Source of the DNA: an uncultured Bacteroidales bacterium
GTDB lineage: Bacteria; Bacteroidota; Bacteroidia; Bacteroidales; P3
Assembly (NCBI GenBank): GCA_905234665.1
Contig: CAJOIV010000012.1
Coordinates: forward strand, 1-64,000
Reading direction: 5' to 3'
DNA length: 64,000 nucleotides
In this document: positions 32,426-41,733 of the stretch, piece after piece
Numbering within the stretch: position 1 is the first letter of the stretch
How the letters are laid out: the number at the start of each line of letters is the position of its first letter
Notes under the pieces: model-generated
What the model was told of the DNA's origin: nothing
Databases searched by the model: none
What the model saw: only the letters and a program-made list of their open reading frames with translations
Translations under genes and position numbers: made by a program

Positions 32426-34930
32426 CTATGATTCTTTCTTTGTCATTCTATGGGTTATCTTCTTGGCAAGGCGTTTGTAATGTGTCGTGGCGGTGGACAT
32501 GGCCTGTGCGACGCGGCTTTTGGTGGCCTCGTCACCGTTGTCTTCGTATCTGTAGCCATATCCGTATCTGCTTCCGTATCCATAACTGTATCCGTAGCCA
32601 TATCCATACATCTGCTTGTCCGGACGAACGGCATTCAGCACCAATGCCATGTTGGGGAAGGACTTTTCGCGATGGAGCCGTTCCAGGTCGATGAGCATAC
32701 GCTTGTCGGTCTTGTTGGCGCGGATGATGAAGATGGAGTGGTCGGCGAGGTGCTTGATGATGTCGGTGTCGACAACTAATCCCGCCGGCGGGCAGTCGAG
32801 GATAATATAATCGTATCGTGGACGCAACAGCTCCAGGAGGGTGTCCACTTTCCCGGTGCCGAGGAGTTCGGCGGGATTTGGCGGGTGAGGACCTGAGAAT
32901 ATGGCATCGACGCCTTCGGCCAGGGCGTTCTGCTGGATGAGTTTTTCAATGTCGGTCTCTTTGTCGGTGAGGTATTGCACGAGTCCTGATGCACTGCGGT
33001 GGGCGAAACGTTTGGTGAGGGTTCCCTTGCGTAAATCGAGGTCCATGAGGAGCACTTTCTTGCCGGAGAGACTGATGCTGACGGCAAGGTTGGCCGAGGT
33101 GAATGATTTGCCCGAGGCGGGGATGAGAGAGGTGATAAGGAGTGTCTTTGCGCCATTCTCGCGTTGGTCGACGAGGAAGTCCACCTTGGTGCGCAGCATG
33201 CGGAAGGCCTCGGAGATATCGTTGTCCTCTTGGTCGAAATCCATGATGGATTTGTCAAGGTTGTCTTTCACCTCAGGCAGTTCACAGAGGAAGGGGATGT
33301 TGGAGGCCGTGCGCTCCACATCGGAGTAGCTCTTCACGCGGGTGTCGAAAGCCCGGAAGAGGAGGTAGTAGAGCAGGGGTGCCATCAGGCCGAAGAAGAG
33401 GCCAAGGAGGGTGATACGGGTCTCGTCGGGCGAGACAGGGGTGTTGTTGACGCGGGCGTCGTCGATGATTTTGGCGCTGCCCTCGATGCTGGGCTGGCTG
33501 ATCATCAGTTCCTCGCGGCGGGTGAGAAGAGTGACGTAGAGCTCTTCCTTGATTTTCTGGTTGCGCTCCATGCCCTCGAGCTGTATCTGTTTCTGGGGGG
33601 CCTGGCGCATTTTGGCATGGGCGTTGAAGGCGGTGCTGCGGGCGGTGCCGACGCGCTGTTCAAGAGAGGCTATGTATGTGTTGATTTGTGTGGCAAGGTG
33701 GCTCTGCAGGCGTCGCTGCTCGGAGATGATGTTGATGGCCACAGGGTTGTTCGTGGTGCCGGAGGCGTTGTAGTCCTGAATGCGCAATGCGTTCTCGTTG
33801 AAGCGTGCCACGGTGGACATGATGCCGGACTCGTTGATGGATGCGCCGGGCGAGATGGGCTGGCTGCCGTTGTTGTCTGTGACGGTCTGCAGTAGGTAAC
33901 GCGCCATGGTCAACTCGTTCTGAAGGCGGGAGGCTTCCTCTGACGACTGGAGGCTGACATTCATGTAGCTCTGGCCGAGCTCGGCCGGGCCGATGAGCTC
34001 GTTCTGGCTGCGGTAGGAAGCCAGGGCGTTCTCTTGCGCCCCGAGGTCGTGGCTGAGTGCCGAGATGCGCTGGTTGATATAGTCGTAGGTATCGGAGATG
34101 ATGCGTTTCTTGTCGTTGATTGCCCCGTCGTTGTAGGCGCGGATAACCGCGTTGATGAAATCGGCGGCGCGGAGAGCCGAGATGTCGTGGATGGACAGGT
34201 TGACGATGGAGTTCTTCTCATCATCGCGTATCACCACGAGTGCATGACGGTAGTTGTCGGCCACCTCCTGCAGGTTGCGGAGGGTGACAACAATCTCGCG
34301 GCCGTTGTCGTTTGTGGTATAGTTCCAAGTGCGGCGAACCAGCATACTGCCCAAAGGAGTGACCACCGGCTGGTCGAATCTGGCGGTGATGGGAGTGAAT
34401 CCTTTCTGGGTAATCTTGACGGTGGTGCTGTCGATAATCTGCACGCTGAAGGAGCCTTCCGTCTGTGGGTTGTTGTCGGCGAATTCCACAACGACAGGAC
34501 TGATGCCGTAAAGGTCCTTGGCGCGTCGTGCAAAGCGAGGTTTCGAGGTGTAGTTGACGTTGAGTTGTAAGTCCTCGACGGCCTTTTGGACAGTGGTCTT
34601 CGAGGTGAGAATCATAATCTCGTTATTGATGGAGCTGGCGTAGAAAGATGCTATGCCGAGGGCGTTCCTGATGCTTCCCTCGCGGCTGTCGTTGTCGTTG
34701 ATACTGAGTCCTGAGCCGGTGCGTATGAGAATCTTGGCATTGCTCTCGTAGATGCGTGTCTGTCCGTGAGCGATGAGATAGGCCAGAAGGGTACCCACTA
34801 TTGCGCAGAGCAGAATCCAGTACCAATTACGCAGCACAAGGAAGAACACATCCTTGATGTGGTAGTTCGACAGCTGCTGCTTGTTGATGAAGGAGAGGTC
34901 GCTGGTTTCTTGTGGGTTATCGTGTTCCAT
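32426..34930 (-). CDS. Wzc-type polysaccharide co-polymerase and tyrosine autokinase
   Basis: An 834-residue inner-membrane protein. A first membrane helix (about 29-49) follows a cytoplasmic start; the periplasmic Wzz-type domain and a long coiled region follow, with a second helix near 500-520 ('ITLLGLFFGLMAPLLYYLLF'). The C-terminal BY-kinase has an atypical P-loop SLIPASGKS (601-609) instead of GEGKS/T, a Walker A' MDLDLR (630-634) and 'ILDCPPAG' (710-717). The tail carries ten tyrosines in a YG-rich run at residues 774-795, the expected autophosphorylation cluster. It controls chain length and assembly of exported polysaccharide. No Wzb-type phosphatase is in the window. Confidence 0.93.
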   Translation of the reverse strand: MEHDNPQETSDLSFINKQQLSNYHIKDVFFLVLRNWYWILLCAIVGTLLAYLIAHGQTRIYESNAKILIRTGSGLSINDNDSREGSIRNALGIASFYASSINNEIMILTSKTTVQKAVEDLQLNVNYTSKPRFARRAKDLYGISPVVVEFADNNPQTEGSFSVQIIDSTTVKITQKGFTPITARFDQPVVTPLGSMLVRRTWNYTTNDNGREIVVTLRNLQEVADNYRHALVVIRDDEKNSIVNLSIHDISALRAADFINAVIRAYNDGAINDKKRIISDTYDYINQRISALSHDLGAQENALASYRSQNELIGPAELGQSYMNVSLQSSEEASRLQNELTMARYLLQTVTDNNGSQPISPGASINESGIMSTVARFNENALRIQDYNASGTTNNPVAINIISEQRRLQSHLATQINTYIASLEQRVGTARSTAFNAHAKMRQAPQKQIQLEGMERNQKIKEELYVTLLTRREELMISQPSIEGSAKIIDDARVNNTPVSPDETRITLLGLFFGLMAPLLYYLLFRAFDTRVKSYSDVERTASNIPFLCELPEVKDNLDKSIMDFDQEDNDISEAFRMLRTKVDFLVDQRENGAKTLLITSLIPASGKSFTSANLAVSISLSGKKVLLMDLDLRKGTLTKRFAHRSASGLVQYLTDKETDIEKLIQQNALAEGVDAIFSGPHPPNPAELLGTGKVDTLLELLRPRYDYIILDCPPAGLVVDTDIIKHLADHSIFIIRANKTDKRMLIDLERLHREKSFPNMALVLNAVRPDKQMYGYGYGYSYGYGSRYGYGYRYEDNGDEATKSRVAQAMSTATTHYKRLAKKITHRMTKKES

Positions 34931-34966
34931 TGGGCGTGTGGGTTCGTGTGGGAGAGCGTGTCCGTG

Positions 34967-35746
34967 TTAGCGACTGAGGAGAACGATGAGGGATGTTGCC
35001 AGACTGACGAACGAGACCCCGAAGGACACCCACGGCATCCATCGCTGCATGTCGGATTGCATGATGCTGGAGTGCTCATAGCGGGTGATGATGAAGTCGT
35101 TCTGCTGGAGCATAAAGAAGGGGTCGTTGAAGATATCGGATGAACGCGGGTCAAGGTAGCGGACCATCACCTTGCCGTTGATTTCACGCAGGACGGCGAT
35201 GCGGTCGCGGTGGGTGTAGAGGTCCAGGTCGCCGCTCAGCGCCAGCGCCTCAAGGAAAGTGCAGCGTTCATTGGGGATGGTGATGGACTTGCCTCCGTCG
35301 GGGCCGAGGAAGAAAATCTTGAAATTGGCAAAGCGTACCATGACGAAGGGGTCGTCGATGTAGCCGTCGCTCTGGAGGCAGAGGGCGATGGTGTCCTGCA
35401 GCTCGAGGCGGGTCTTGCCGGCCACGTGGAGTTCACCGAGAATGGGGAACTGGATATTGCCGTTGACGTCCACCAGATAGGTGGCGGGCGACTGCTGGCC
35501 TCCATTGGTGGTGCCGCCGATATTGAAGGGCCGTGCCAGCTCTTCTTTGAAGCAGCCGACGTAAATCGTCAGCTCATCGTAGGGGGCGATAACGGCTTCG
35601 AACTGGTTCTCAAGTTCTATTTGGGAGTTCTGCCGCATGTCCTGCAGATAGTTCACGTCCTGAGGGGAGACACAGGCGGAAAAGGCCAAAAGGCAGCATA
35701 ATGCAGTGATTGTCAGTAGGTATGTGTTGCGTTTTTTCATGTGCAT
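34967..35746 (-). CDS. Wza/OPX-type polysaccharide export lipoprotein
   Basis: A 259-residue lipoprotein (lipobox FSAC, Cys25). It has the polysaccharide-export (Poly_export) domain 'EAVIAPYDELTIYV', 'YLVDVNGNIQFPILGELHVAGKT' and a SLBB-like second domain 'VMVRFANFKIFFLGPDGGKSITIPNERCTFLEAL', ending in a C-terminal helix 'SFGVSFVSLATSLIVLLS'. It should form or cap the outer-membrane polysaccharide channel with the Wzc partner, whose gene follows by 36 bases. It is half the length of E. coli Wza, as common in Bacteroidota. An inverted repeat ACGCGTT/AACGCGT lies at 35749-35773 upstream. Confidence 0.9.
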   Translation of the reverse strand: MHMKKRNTYLLTITALCCLLAFSACVSPQDVNYLQDMRQNSQIELENQFEAVIAPYDELTIYVGCFKEELARPFNIGGTTNGGQQSPATYLVDVNGNIQFPILGELHVAGKTRLELQDTIALCLQSDGYIDDPFVMVRFANFKIFFLGPDGGKSITIPNERCTFLEALALSGDLDLYTHRDRIAVLREINGKVMVRYLDPRSSDIFNDPFFMLQQNDFIITRYEHSSIMQSDMQRWMPWVSFGVSFVSLATSLIVLLSR

Positions 35747-35811
35747 ATACGCGTTTAATCTTCAATAACGCGTATTTATATACAATATTGTGCGGAAAAG
35801 CATTTTTTTTG

Positions 35812-36564
35812 TTATTTTTTTCCTCCCTTGTCGACGAGAACTTTCTTGACGACGTTTTTCAGGTGCTGAAGGCCCCATTCTTTCACGTAGGCGAAGCCGA
35901 AAGGATTCCACCGCTGCGGGTGGGTTGTGATGAGGAGAGAAAGCCCCGAGGTGCGCAGAGGCGATTGGCTGTCTGTCAGTTGCGCGATGAGTTGGGCGGT
36001 GGTGTGATATACCAGCCCCCGGCGTTCCCATTCATCTTGGAACTGAGGTATCTTGTCGCGCACGCTGACGCGGTGGCCATCCCAGCGCCGCCCAGTGTCG
36101 GTGAGGTAAAGTGTGCGGCTGAAGTCGGTGTCGAGATAGGGCTCGTAGTCGATGCCAAGGGCGTGATAGTCGTAGTGTTTCCAAAGGTCGCGGCTGTCCC
36201 ACGGGCTGCGTGGCGAGCCGTGCATGCAGATGCTTCGCACCTCGGTCAGGGTCCTCAATTTCTCGAGATTGCGGCAGAAGTCGGCATAGGCGGCCTCCAT
36301 ATTGCCCTGGCATGTGGTCAGCGACTCATAGTGGTAGCCTATCTCGTGGCCCAGGGAGGCAATCCTGCGTATCACTTCCTCGTTGTAACTCTCAGGGACA
36401 CAACGGAAATAGTAGGTGGCTTTCATCCCCATGGAGGCCTCAATCCTGGCGGTGCGCAGCGAGTTGAAGGGCCGCAGGTCCACATCGTGCCGCAAATGGT
36501 AGTCCATGCCACTTGTCTTCAGGGCGTTGAGTAATTGTGAGTAGGTGTCTATCGTGAAGTCCAT
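35812..36564 (-). CDS. Polysaccharide-deacetylase-like protein
   Basis: A 250-residue protein with the opening 'YHLRHDVDLRPF' (metal-binding Asp of the NodB-like fold), 'MKATYYFRC' and 'LGHEIGYHYES' (metal His and catalytic base region), and 'SICMHGSPRSPWD'. It resembles the family of single-domain deacetylase-like proteins often found in Bacteroidota polysaccharide loci. It should deacetylate a sugar of the exported glycan or act at its end. Its start overlaps the end of the DUF354 gene by 16 bases. Enzyme activity and substrate are inferred. Confidence 0.75.
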   Translation of the reverse strand: MDFTIDTYSQLLNALKTSGMDYHLRHDVDLRPFNSLRTARIEASMGMKATYYFRCVPESYNEEVIRRIASLGHEIGYHYESLTTCQGNMEAAYADFCRNLEKLRTLTEVRSICMHGSPRSPWDSRDLWKHYDYHALGIDYEPYLDTDFSRTLYLTDTGRRWDGHRVSVRDKIPQFQDEWERRGLVYHTTAQLIAQLTDSQSPLRTSGLSLLITTHPQRWNPFGFAYVKEWGLQHLKNVVKKVLVDKGGKK

Positions 36565-37622
36565 ACGGAGGTTCTGCTTTCAGGGTAGTGCTCGATGAAC
36601 CAGGTGAAGTAGGCCGTCACGTCTATCTTGTCGGCAAGCATCCTCTGCCGCCGCTCGGCAAAGGTGGCTCGCAGGTCAAGGTCGGAAAGCCATTCGTCCA
36701 CCTGGGCAAGCATCTGTTCCGGCTGGCTGGTGGGGATACCCACAGTGAGGCGGTAGGTGTGCTCCAGCTCCTCCAGCACGCCGATGCGGCCTGCGAAGTC
36801 GTTGAAACGGATGCCCGGCACACCCAGCATGGCGGCTTCGACGGCCATGCTCTGGCTGTCGCCGATGTACATGGTGGCGAAGGCCATTATATGGTGGATG
36901 TCGGCGGGGTCAATCTTCAGCCGATAGGGCTCAAGTTCATGCTCCAGAGGTCGTTCCGAGGTGATGAAGACGTGTCCGTGGGGTGTCAGCCGTTGGATGA
37001 GCTGTTGAGCCACTTGGGGTGTGAAACCATGGATGCCGGTGTCGTGATGGGCTGTCAGCTGCGCGAACCGGATGAGGAAATAGGGCTCGGAGGGGTCGAA
37101 ATAGCGGCTCACCACGTTGCGGTCGGGAGTGAACCTGTTGGGATGGAGGTATGCCAGCTTGTGATAGCCCGGGTAGTGTACGGTGCGGCTCTCAAGGTCG
37201 CCGTTGTTGCAGCTCACGGGAGCCAGCAGGCATTGGGCAAAGGGCCGTACAGTCTTGAAATAGAGGGGCACCACGGCTGCGTCGTCCTCGCCGAAATTGA
37301 TGCGGTGGCGGTGTGTCAGCCATCCTACCTGCGCCACTTCGGGGGTGGATCCGACGAGAATGTCGATGCGATGGCGCAACACGTAACGGAGTATGCGCCA
37401 ATCGCGTATCAGCATGTCGAGTGCGATACCCGCTTTGCTGTGTCTGTGGGCGACAGGCAGGATATTGATATAGGGCAGGCCCGAGGACTTCAACAACTCT
37501 TCCAGCACATCCTTGGTCTTGATAAGTATGTGCACATGGTGTCCGTGGTCGATGAGTTCGCGGGCGGTGTGTTTGAAGAGGTGGTAGTGGGCCGGATGGC
37601 TCAGTTGTATCAGTACGTTCAT
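36549..37622 (-). CDS. DUF354-family, GT-B-like protein
   Basis: A 357-residue protein starting 'MNVLIQLSHPAHYHLFKHTARELIDHGHHVHILIKTKD'. The fold pattern is that of DUF354 (related to UDP-GlcNAc 2-epimerases and GT-B transferases), with 'TPEVAQVGWLTHRHRINFGEDD', 'YHKLAYLHPNRFTPD' and 'GDSQSMAVEAAMLGVPGIR' in the C-terminal nucleotide-binding half. It probably handles an activated sugar of the surface glycan. Start chosen at 37622, where the N-terminal strand begins; the ATGA overlap with the MaoC-like gene supports it. Confidence 0.8.
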   Translation of the reverse strand: MNVLIQLSHPAHYHLFKHTARELIDHGHHVHILIKTKDVLEELLKSSGLPYINILPVAHRHSKAGIALDMLIRDWRILRYVLRHRIDILVGSTPEVAQVGWLTHRHRINFGEDDAAVVPLYFKTVRPFAQCLLAPVSCNNGDLESRTVHYPGYHKLAYLHPNRFTPDRNVVSRYFDPSEPYFLIRFAQLTAHHDTGIHGFTPQVAQQLIQRLTPHGHVFITSERPLEHELEPYRLKIDPADIHHIMAFATMYIGDSQSMAVEAAMLGVPGIRFNDFAGRIGVLEELEHTYRLTVGIPTSQPEQMLAQVDEWLSDLDLRATFAERRQRMLADKIDVTAYFTWFIEHYPESRTSVWTSR

Positions 37623-38023
37623 GGCAGTTTCACGAGGGCTTGTCCGTCGATGAGGAGGTTCCCCTGGGTGTCGTGGCATGTGGTCTCAAGCAGTACGCGG
37701 TTCTTTTCGGGCATCAGCTCCTTCACCCGCACGGTGGCGACAATCTCTTGGTCGGGAAAGACGGGGTGGAGGAAGCGCATGTCCTGGCTCAGGTAGATGC
37801 TGCCCACGCCAGGGAACCGTGTGCCGATGACGGCGCTGAACATCGAGGCCGAGAGGAACCCGGGCACGATAAGCCGCCCGAAACGGCTGTTGGCGGCAAA
37901 GTCGGGGTCGGTGTGCAAGGGGTTGGTGTCCAACGAGAGGGAGGCGAACTGTTGCACCTCGGCACTTGTGAAGGTGCGGTGCATGGTGTAGCTCTGTCCT
38001 ATGTAGAGTTCGTTTGTCTTCAT
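37619..38023 (-). CDS. MaoC-like (R)-specific hydratase domain protein
   Basis: A 134-residue hot-dog-fold protein with the hydratase-2 pattern 'DTNPLHTDPDFAANSRFGRLIVPGFLSASMFS' (catalytic Asp and His). It resembles the single-domain MaoC-like enoyl hydratases. Its place in the middle of a glycan locus is unusual; it may supply or modify an acyl substituent for the neighbouring acyltransferases. Its ATG overlaps the preceding gene's stop by 1 base. Confidence 0.8.
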   Translation of the reverse strand: MKTNELYIGQSYTMHRTFTSAEVQQFASLSLDTNPLHTDPDFAANSRFGRLIVPGFLSASMFSAVIGTRFPGVGSIYLSQDMRFLHPVFPDQEIVATVRVKELMPEKNRVLLETTCHDTQGNLLIDGQALVKLP

Positions 38024-38646
38024 TACATGCCGTATTTTTCCTTGCGTTCATCCATGAGGCGGTCAAACTCCTCTGGAGTGTAGTTGTCGCGCAGTTTGTC
38101 GGAGAGGTCTTTGATGACTTTGGCAGGGACGCCGCCGCAGAGGGTCATGGGAGGCACATCCTTGTTCACCAGGCTGTTGGAAGCCACGATGGCTCCTTCG
38201 CCAATCTCGACACCTGGGAGGATGGTGACGTTGACGGCCACCCAGGCGTTGCGCCGGATGGTGACGGGGGCGATGTAGGAGGGGCTGCAGGCACGGTGGT
38301 ATTTGAGGGGCTTGTTGTGCGCCAGGATGGTGATGCTGCCCGCCAGCGAGACACCGTCCTCGACGGTGATGAAATAGGGATAGGGGAGGTCCATATTGAC
38401 GTAGGTGCCCACATGGACGTCCTTGCCTATCTTGACGCCGCGCCAGCGTTGCATTTGTATGCGGAGACGGTTCCAGGGGGTGGTCTGAGCCCAGACATTG
38501 AGGAGATGGTCTTTCCAGCGGACCAGTCCGAAGAGCAGGGCAGAGCGGTAGCCGTGTTCTTTGGCCGAGAGGCGCATGGTGCGCCAGAGTCCCGCGGCTT
38601 CGTAGTTGGGGACTTCCTGACGTTTGAGTTCCAGATAAGCTTTCAT
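38023..38646 (-). CDS. Hexapeptide-repeat (LbH) acetyltransferase
   Basis: A 207-residue protein with the left-handed beta-helix pattern: 'VKIGKDVHVGTYVNMDL', 'FITVEDGVSLAGSITILAHN', 'APVTIRRNAWVAVNVTILPGVEIGEGAIVASNSLV' and 'PPMTLCGGVPAKVI'. These are typical of O-acetyltransferases that modify sugars of LPS or capsule. The catalytic histidine (AHN) is in the expected place. It is followed by the MaoC-like gene with a TAATG overlap. Confidence 0.85.
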   Translation of the reverse strand: MKAYLELKRQEVPNYEAAGLWRTMRLSAKEHGYRSALLFGLVRWKDHLLNVWAQTTPWNRLRIQMQRWRGVKIGKDVHVGTYVNMDLPYPYFITVEDGVSLAGSITILAHNKPLKYHRACSPSYIAPVTIRRNAWVAVNVTILPGVEIGEGAIVASNSLVNKDVPPMTLCGGVPAKVIKDLSDKLRDNYTPEEFDRLMDERKEKYGM

Positions 38647-38670
38647 GGTGGTGGGGTGTTATGCAGGTGG

Positions 38671-39609
38671 TCAACGGGGCAGCATCGACCTCTTGGAACG
38701 GGTGATTTTGGCGTAGATGGTTGTCAGATGCTGGGCGATGAGCTTGTTGTTCAGGCCGAGGAGGGTGATGCGGTCGCGCCCCTGGGTGTACCCTTCGAAT
38801 GCGATGGCTTGCAGGAGCTTGGCAGCGATGTCGTCGGGGTCGGGGTGGGCGATGTGGCATCCCTCTACCTGTTCAATCAGCCGCGGTACGTCGCCCACGG
38901 GGACGCTGACGATGGGGGTGCCGCAGGCGAGGGCCTCTTTGACGACCTGGGGCGAGCCCTCGTGGGTGGAGGTCATCAGAAGACAGTCGACAGCCCGCAA
39001 CAACAAGGCAACCTCTTGTCGTGTGTAGCCTTTCAGCTCCAACAACTCGGCTTGTGGCACCTGCTGCATGGCGCGCTGTGCCAAGGGGGCGTTCTTGACA
39101 CTATTGTCGAACGCCGAGGCGAAGAGCACATAGTGTTTCGCGGGGTCCAGCCCCAACTGCCGACGGGCCTCGTCGCGGCCGACGGGTGGAAAGGCGTCAA
39201 GGTCGACGCCGCAGGGGATGACGCAGGGATTGAAACTGTCGCCTGCAAGCGCCTTCAACGGCTCGGAGACGAAGATGTTGCATTTCGACCTACGGAGAGC
39301 GAGGCGGCAGAGGCGTCGGATGCGCGAGGTGTTGATGTCGCTGCCATGGTAGGTGGTGACCACCGGCACACGGCGTTGTAGACAGGCAAGGAGACCGCAG
39401 AGACCATAGTGGGCATGCACCAGATCGGGATGCTCCCTACGGATGGTCAGCATCAGCCGCGGCAGGTTGCGCAGGTAGCCGACGATGCCGTGTCCAGTCA
39501 CGCCGAACCATGTCACCTCAATGCCTTCAAGTGCCAGGGCCTGAGCCTGCTCGGCGACGAACGGGGCGAACTGTCCACGGTTTCGGTTGGCGACAATCAG
39601 TACTTTCAT
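38671..39609 (-). CDS. GT4-family glycosyltransferase
   Basis: A 312-residue GT-B enzyme. The N-terminal half has 'VHAHYGLCGLLACLQRRVPVVTTYHGSDI'; the C-terminal half has the donor site 'MTSTHEGSPQVVKEALACGTPIVSV' with the EX7E pattern of GT4. It should transfer a sugar from a nucleotide donor to the growing repeat unit in the cytoplasm. It is 7 bases after the GT-C-like gene. Confidence 0.88.
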   Translation of the reverse strand: MKVLIVANRNRGQFAPFVAEQAQALALEGIEVTWFGVTGHGIVGYLRNLPRLMLTIRREHPDLVHAHYGLCGLLACLQRRVPVVTTYHGSDINTSRIRRLCRLALRRSKCNIFVSEPLKALAGDSFNPCVIPCGVDLDAFPPVGRDEARRQLGLDPAKHYVLFASAFDNSVKNAPLAQRAMQQVPQAELLELKGYTRQEVALLLRAVDCLLMTSTHEGSPQVVKEALACGTPIVSVPVGDVPRLIEQVEGCHIAHPDPDDIAAKLLQAIAFEGYTQGRDRITLLGLNNKLIAQHLTTIYAKITRSKRSMLPR

Positions 39610-39616
39610 GGAGATG

Positions 39617-41020
39617 TCAGAGAAGGCCGCGTGAACCCAGTTTGAAGATGGCCCAACCCAAAGGCATGAGAGGGACTATCCAGTACCAGATACGCACCCA
39701 GTGGTAGTTTTTCTCGTTGAGGTGCGTTATTCCGTTGGCTGCGAGTATGAGCAAAAAAGGCAAGGCGGGCAGTCCGAAGCGCTCGGAGTTGGAATAGCCA
39801 CTGAGACACACCACCCCCAGATAGGAGACTACAAAGGAGAGGATGATGACGTGACGTTGTCCCTCACGGCGGAAGAAAAGACCTTCGATGACGGCTATCA
39901 GCACGAAGATACCCAGGAAGTTGCGCACGTAGTTGCCGCCGTGGAGCATCTGCTGTGTGTACTGCTGGTCGGTATCGACCATGGTGGGGAAGGGGATGAC
40001 GAACATCATGGGGGCCATGACAGTGCCTGTGGCGTACTGCGCCCAAAGATTGCCGCGCAGGGTCTGTTGGTCGCGCTTGGTTATCTGATTCTCCACCCGG
40101 TTCTCCCAGGCGTTGGAGATTTCGTTGGTGATGGTGCCGCCGGCCAGAATGCCGAGAGCCAGCATAACCCAGACGACCACGGCCACATGGTGCCAGGCGT
40201 TGCGCTTTTGGAAGGTGACAAAAATCAGGGCAGAGGCGACAGCGAAGGTCACCGACAGGGCCAGTACGGTGCGGAACGAGAATAGAAGAAAAACCAGCAC
40301 GGCCACCAGCACCGAGTTGAGGATGTCGACGCGGTCACGGTGGATCACATAGCTCAGGCGTTCCATGGCAGCGATGGTGAGAAATAGCATTTCGACTTCC
40401 TTGAGGTGCAGCCCACAGTAGAAAATGAGGTTGGGCATGAAGCAATAGAAGATGGCTGCAATCCGCGCTGTGGGTTCGTTGCTGATGCGCGAGGCCATCT
40501 TGTAGACGAGTACGCACGACAAGGCGTCCAAGAGACACTTGGACAATCGTGCCAGATAGATGCTTGGACCGAAAAACCTGTATAACAGAGAGAGGTAGAG
40601 CAGGTAGCCACTGTCGGAGAGCGGCATTCCGGTGCCATACAGATAGGTGTTGGCCGAGGCAAAGTCGACCGAGGCCATCCATTCGGCATCAAGATGATAG
40701 CCCATGGCATCGACGGTGTGGAACTCGAAGGGGATGCCGGTCTTCACTATAAAATAGAAGTAAAGGGCCGTCATGGCGATGACCCGTATCAGAAACGCCG
40801 TGATGAAGATATAGATGGTGAACACCGACGGCGACTCGTCCTTCCATTTCCAAGAGCAGAAGTAGGAAAAGAAGAAGAACCCCGCGACAGAGGCAACGCC
40901 CATGACCATATACTCTGGGCTGATGGCGTTGGAGAAGAAGATGACGCTCACCGCGGTCAGTACACACAGATAGATGGTCAAAGCCCGTATGCCTATCGGT
41001 TTGGGGAAGAAATCAATCAT
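39617..41020 (-). CDS. GT-C-fold multi-membrane glycosyltransferase-like protein
   Basis: A 467-residue integral membrane protein with about 11 helices. The first periplasmic loop after helix 4 carries an acidic pattern 'FHTVDAMGYHLDAEW', as in lipid-phosphosugar-using (ArnT/PMT-like) GT-C enzymes, so it could add or modify a sugar on the periplasmic side. It could instead be a polymerase or flippase-like protein; it has no standard Wzy or Wzx motif. I start at MIDFFPKPIG (41020) because the upstream extension overlaps the preceding gene (41017 stop). ATGA overlap. Confidence 0.65.
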   Translation of the reverse strand: MIDFFPKPIGIRALTIYLCVLTAVSVIFFSNAISPEYMVMGVASVAGFFFFSYFCSWKWKDESPSVFTIYIFITAFLIRVIAMTALYFYFIVKTGIPFEFHTVDAMGYHLDAEWMASVDFASANTYLYGTGMPLSDSGYLLYLSLLYRFFGPSIYLARLSKCLLDALSCVLVYKMASRISNEPTARIAAIFYCFMPNLIFYCGLHLKEVEMLFLTIAAMERLSYVIHRDRVDILNSVLVAVLVFLLFSFRTVLALSVTFAVASALIFVTFQKRNAWHHVAVVVWVMLALGILAGGTITNEISNAWENRVENQITKRDQQTLRGNLWAQYATGTVMAPMMFVIPFPTMVDTDQQYTQQMLHGGNYVRNFLGIFVLIAVIEGLFFRREGQRHVIILSFVVSYLGVVCLSGYSNSERFGLPALPFLLILAANGITHLNEKNYHWVRIWYWIVPLMPLGWAIFKLGSRGLL

Positions 41021-41733
41021 TGTTCCAGACGTCGTTTGGCTTTGATGAAGAATGTCATGGCACGCTGCCCCACGAGGAGGCGCAGGTGTTGTTTCCACCC
41101 TTTGGGTTTTCCACCCCAAGACCCGAGGCCGAGGTGGTCGCAGTAGGTGTCGGCAGTGCAGATATACTCGCCGGTGGTGTGGCGTGGACTGAAATACTCC
41201 ACGGGGAAAATATGCAGGTCCTTGTATTGCTGCTCGTGCCCGTCAGTCCGAAATCCGTTGGCCTTCATGGCCGCCGTGAGACGCTGCACGTTGGTGGTGA
41301 GGTCGGGGGTGCCGTCAGGATTCAGGAAGTGCAGCCCGTCGTAGAGGCTGAGCATCTCTGTCACCCATTGTCCTCCAGGGCGGGAGGCCAGCACACAGGT
41401 GCCTACAGGGAGGTGTTTGCTACCCTCAAATCCGGCAAAGGCGTCGAATTCCATCAAGGGGTCGAAGGGCTTGAGAGTCTGCACGTCGGTGTCGAGGTAT
41501 ACGCCACCTTCGTTATACAACGCCCAGAGACGCACGTAGTCGCTGACAAAGGCGTACTTGCCGGAGGCGTATGCCTCGCGGGTGTAGGTAGTGCTGTCGA
41601 TGTCGAAGTTCTCCTCATTCCAGAGCCGGTATTCCCATCCCGGCATGTGGCGGTGCCAGGAATCGATACACTCCTGTGCGCGGGCCGTCATAGGACCGCC
41701 GAACCAGCAATAGTGTATGGTGTGGGGTATCAT
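41017..41733 (-). CDS. GT32-family glycosyltransferase
   Basis: A 238-residue protein starting 'MIPHTIHYCWFGGPMTARAQE'. It has the GT32 pattern 'YAFVSDYVRLWALYNEGGVYLDTDVQ', with the DxD (DTD) metal-binding motif. It should add a hexose or HexNAc to the repeat unit. A second GT32 at 49610-50452 shares the same opening (MIPKIIHYCWFG), so the locus has two members of this family. ATGA overlaps both neighbours. Confidence 0.9.
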   Translation of the reverse strand: MIPHTIHYCWFGGPMTARAQECIDSWHRHMPGWEYRLWNEENFDIDSTTYTREAYASGKYAFVSDYVRLWALYNEGGVYLDTDVQTLKPFDPLMEFDAFAGFEGSKHLPVGTCVLASRPGGQWVTEMLSLYDGLHFLNPDGTPDLTTNVQRLTAAMKANGFRTDGHEQQYKDLHIFPVEYFSPRHTTGEYICTADTYCDHLGLGSWGGKPKGWKQHLRLLVGQRAMTFFIKAKRRLEQ

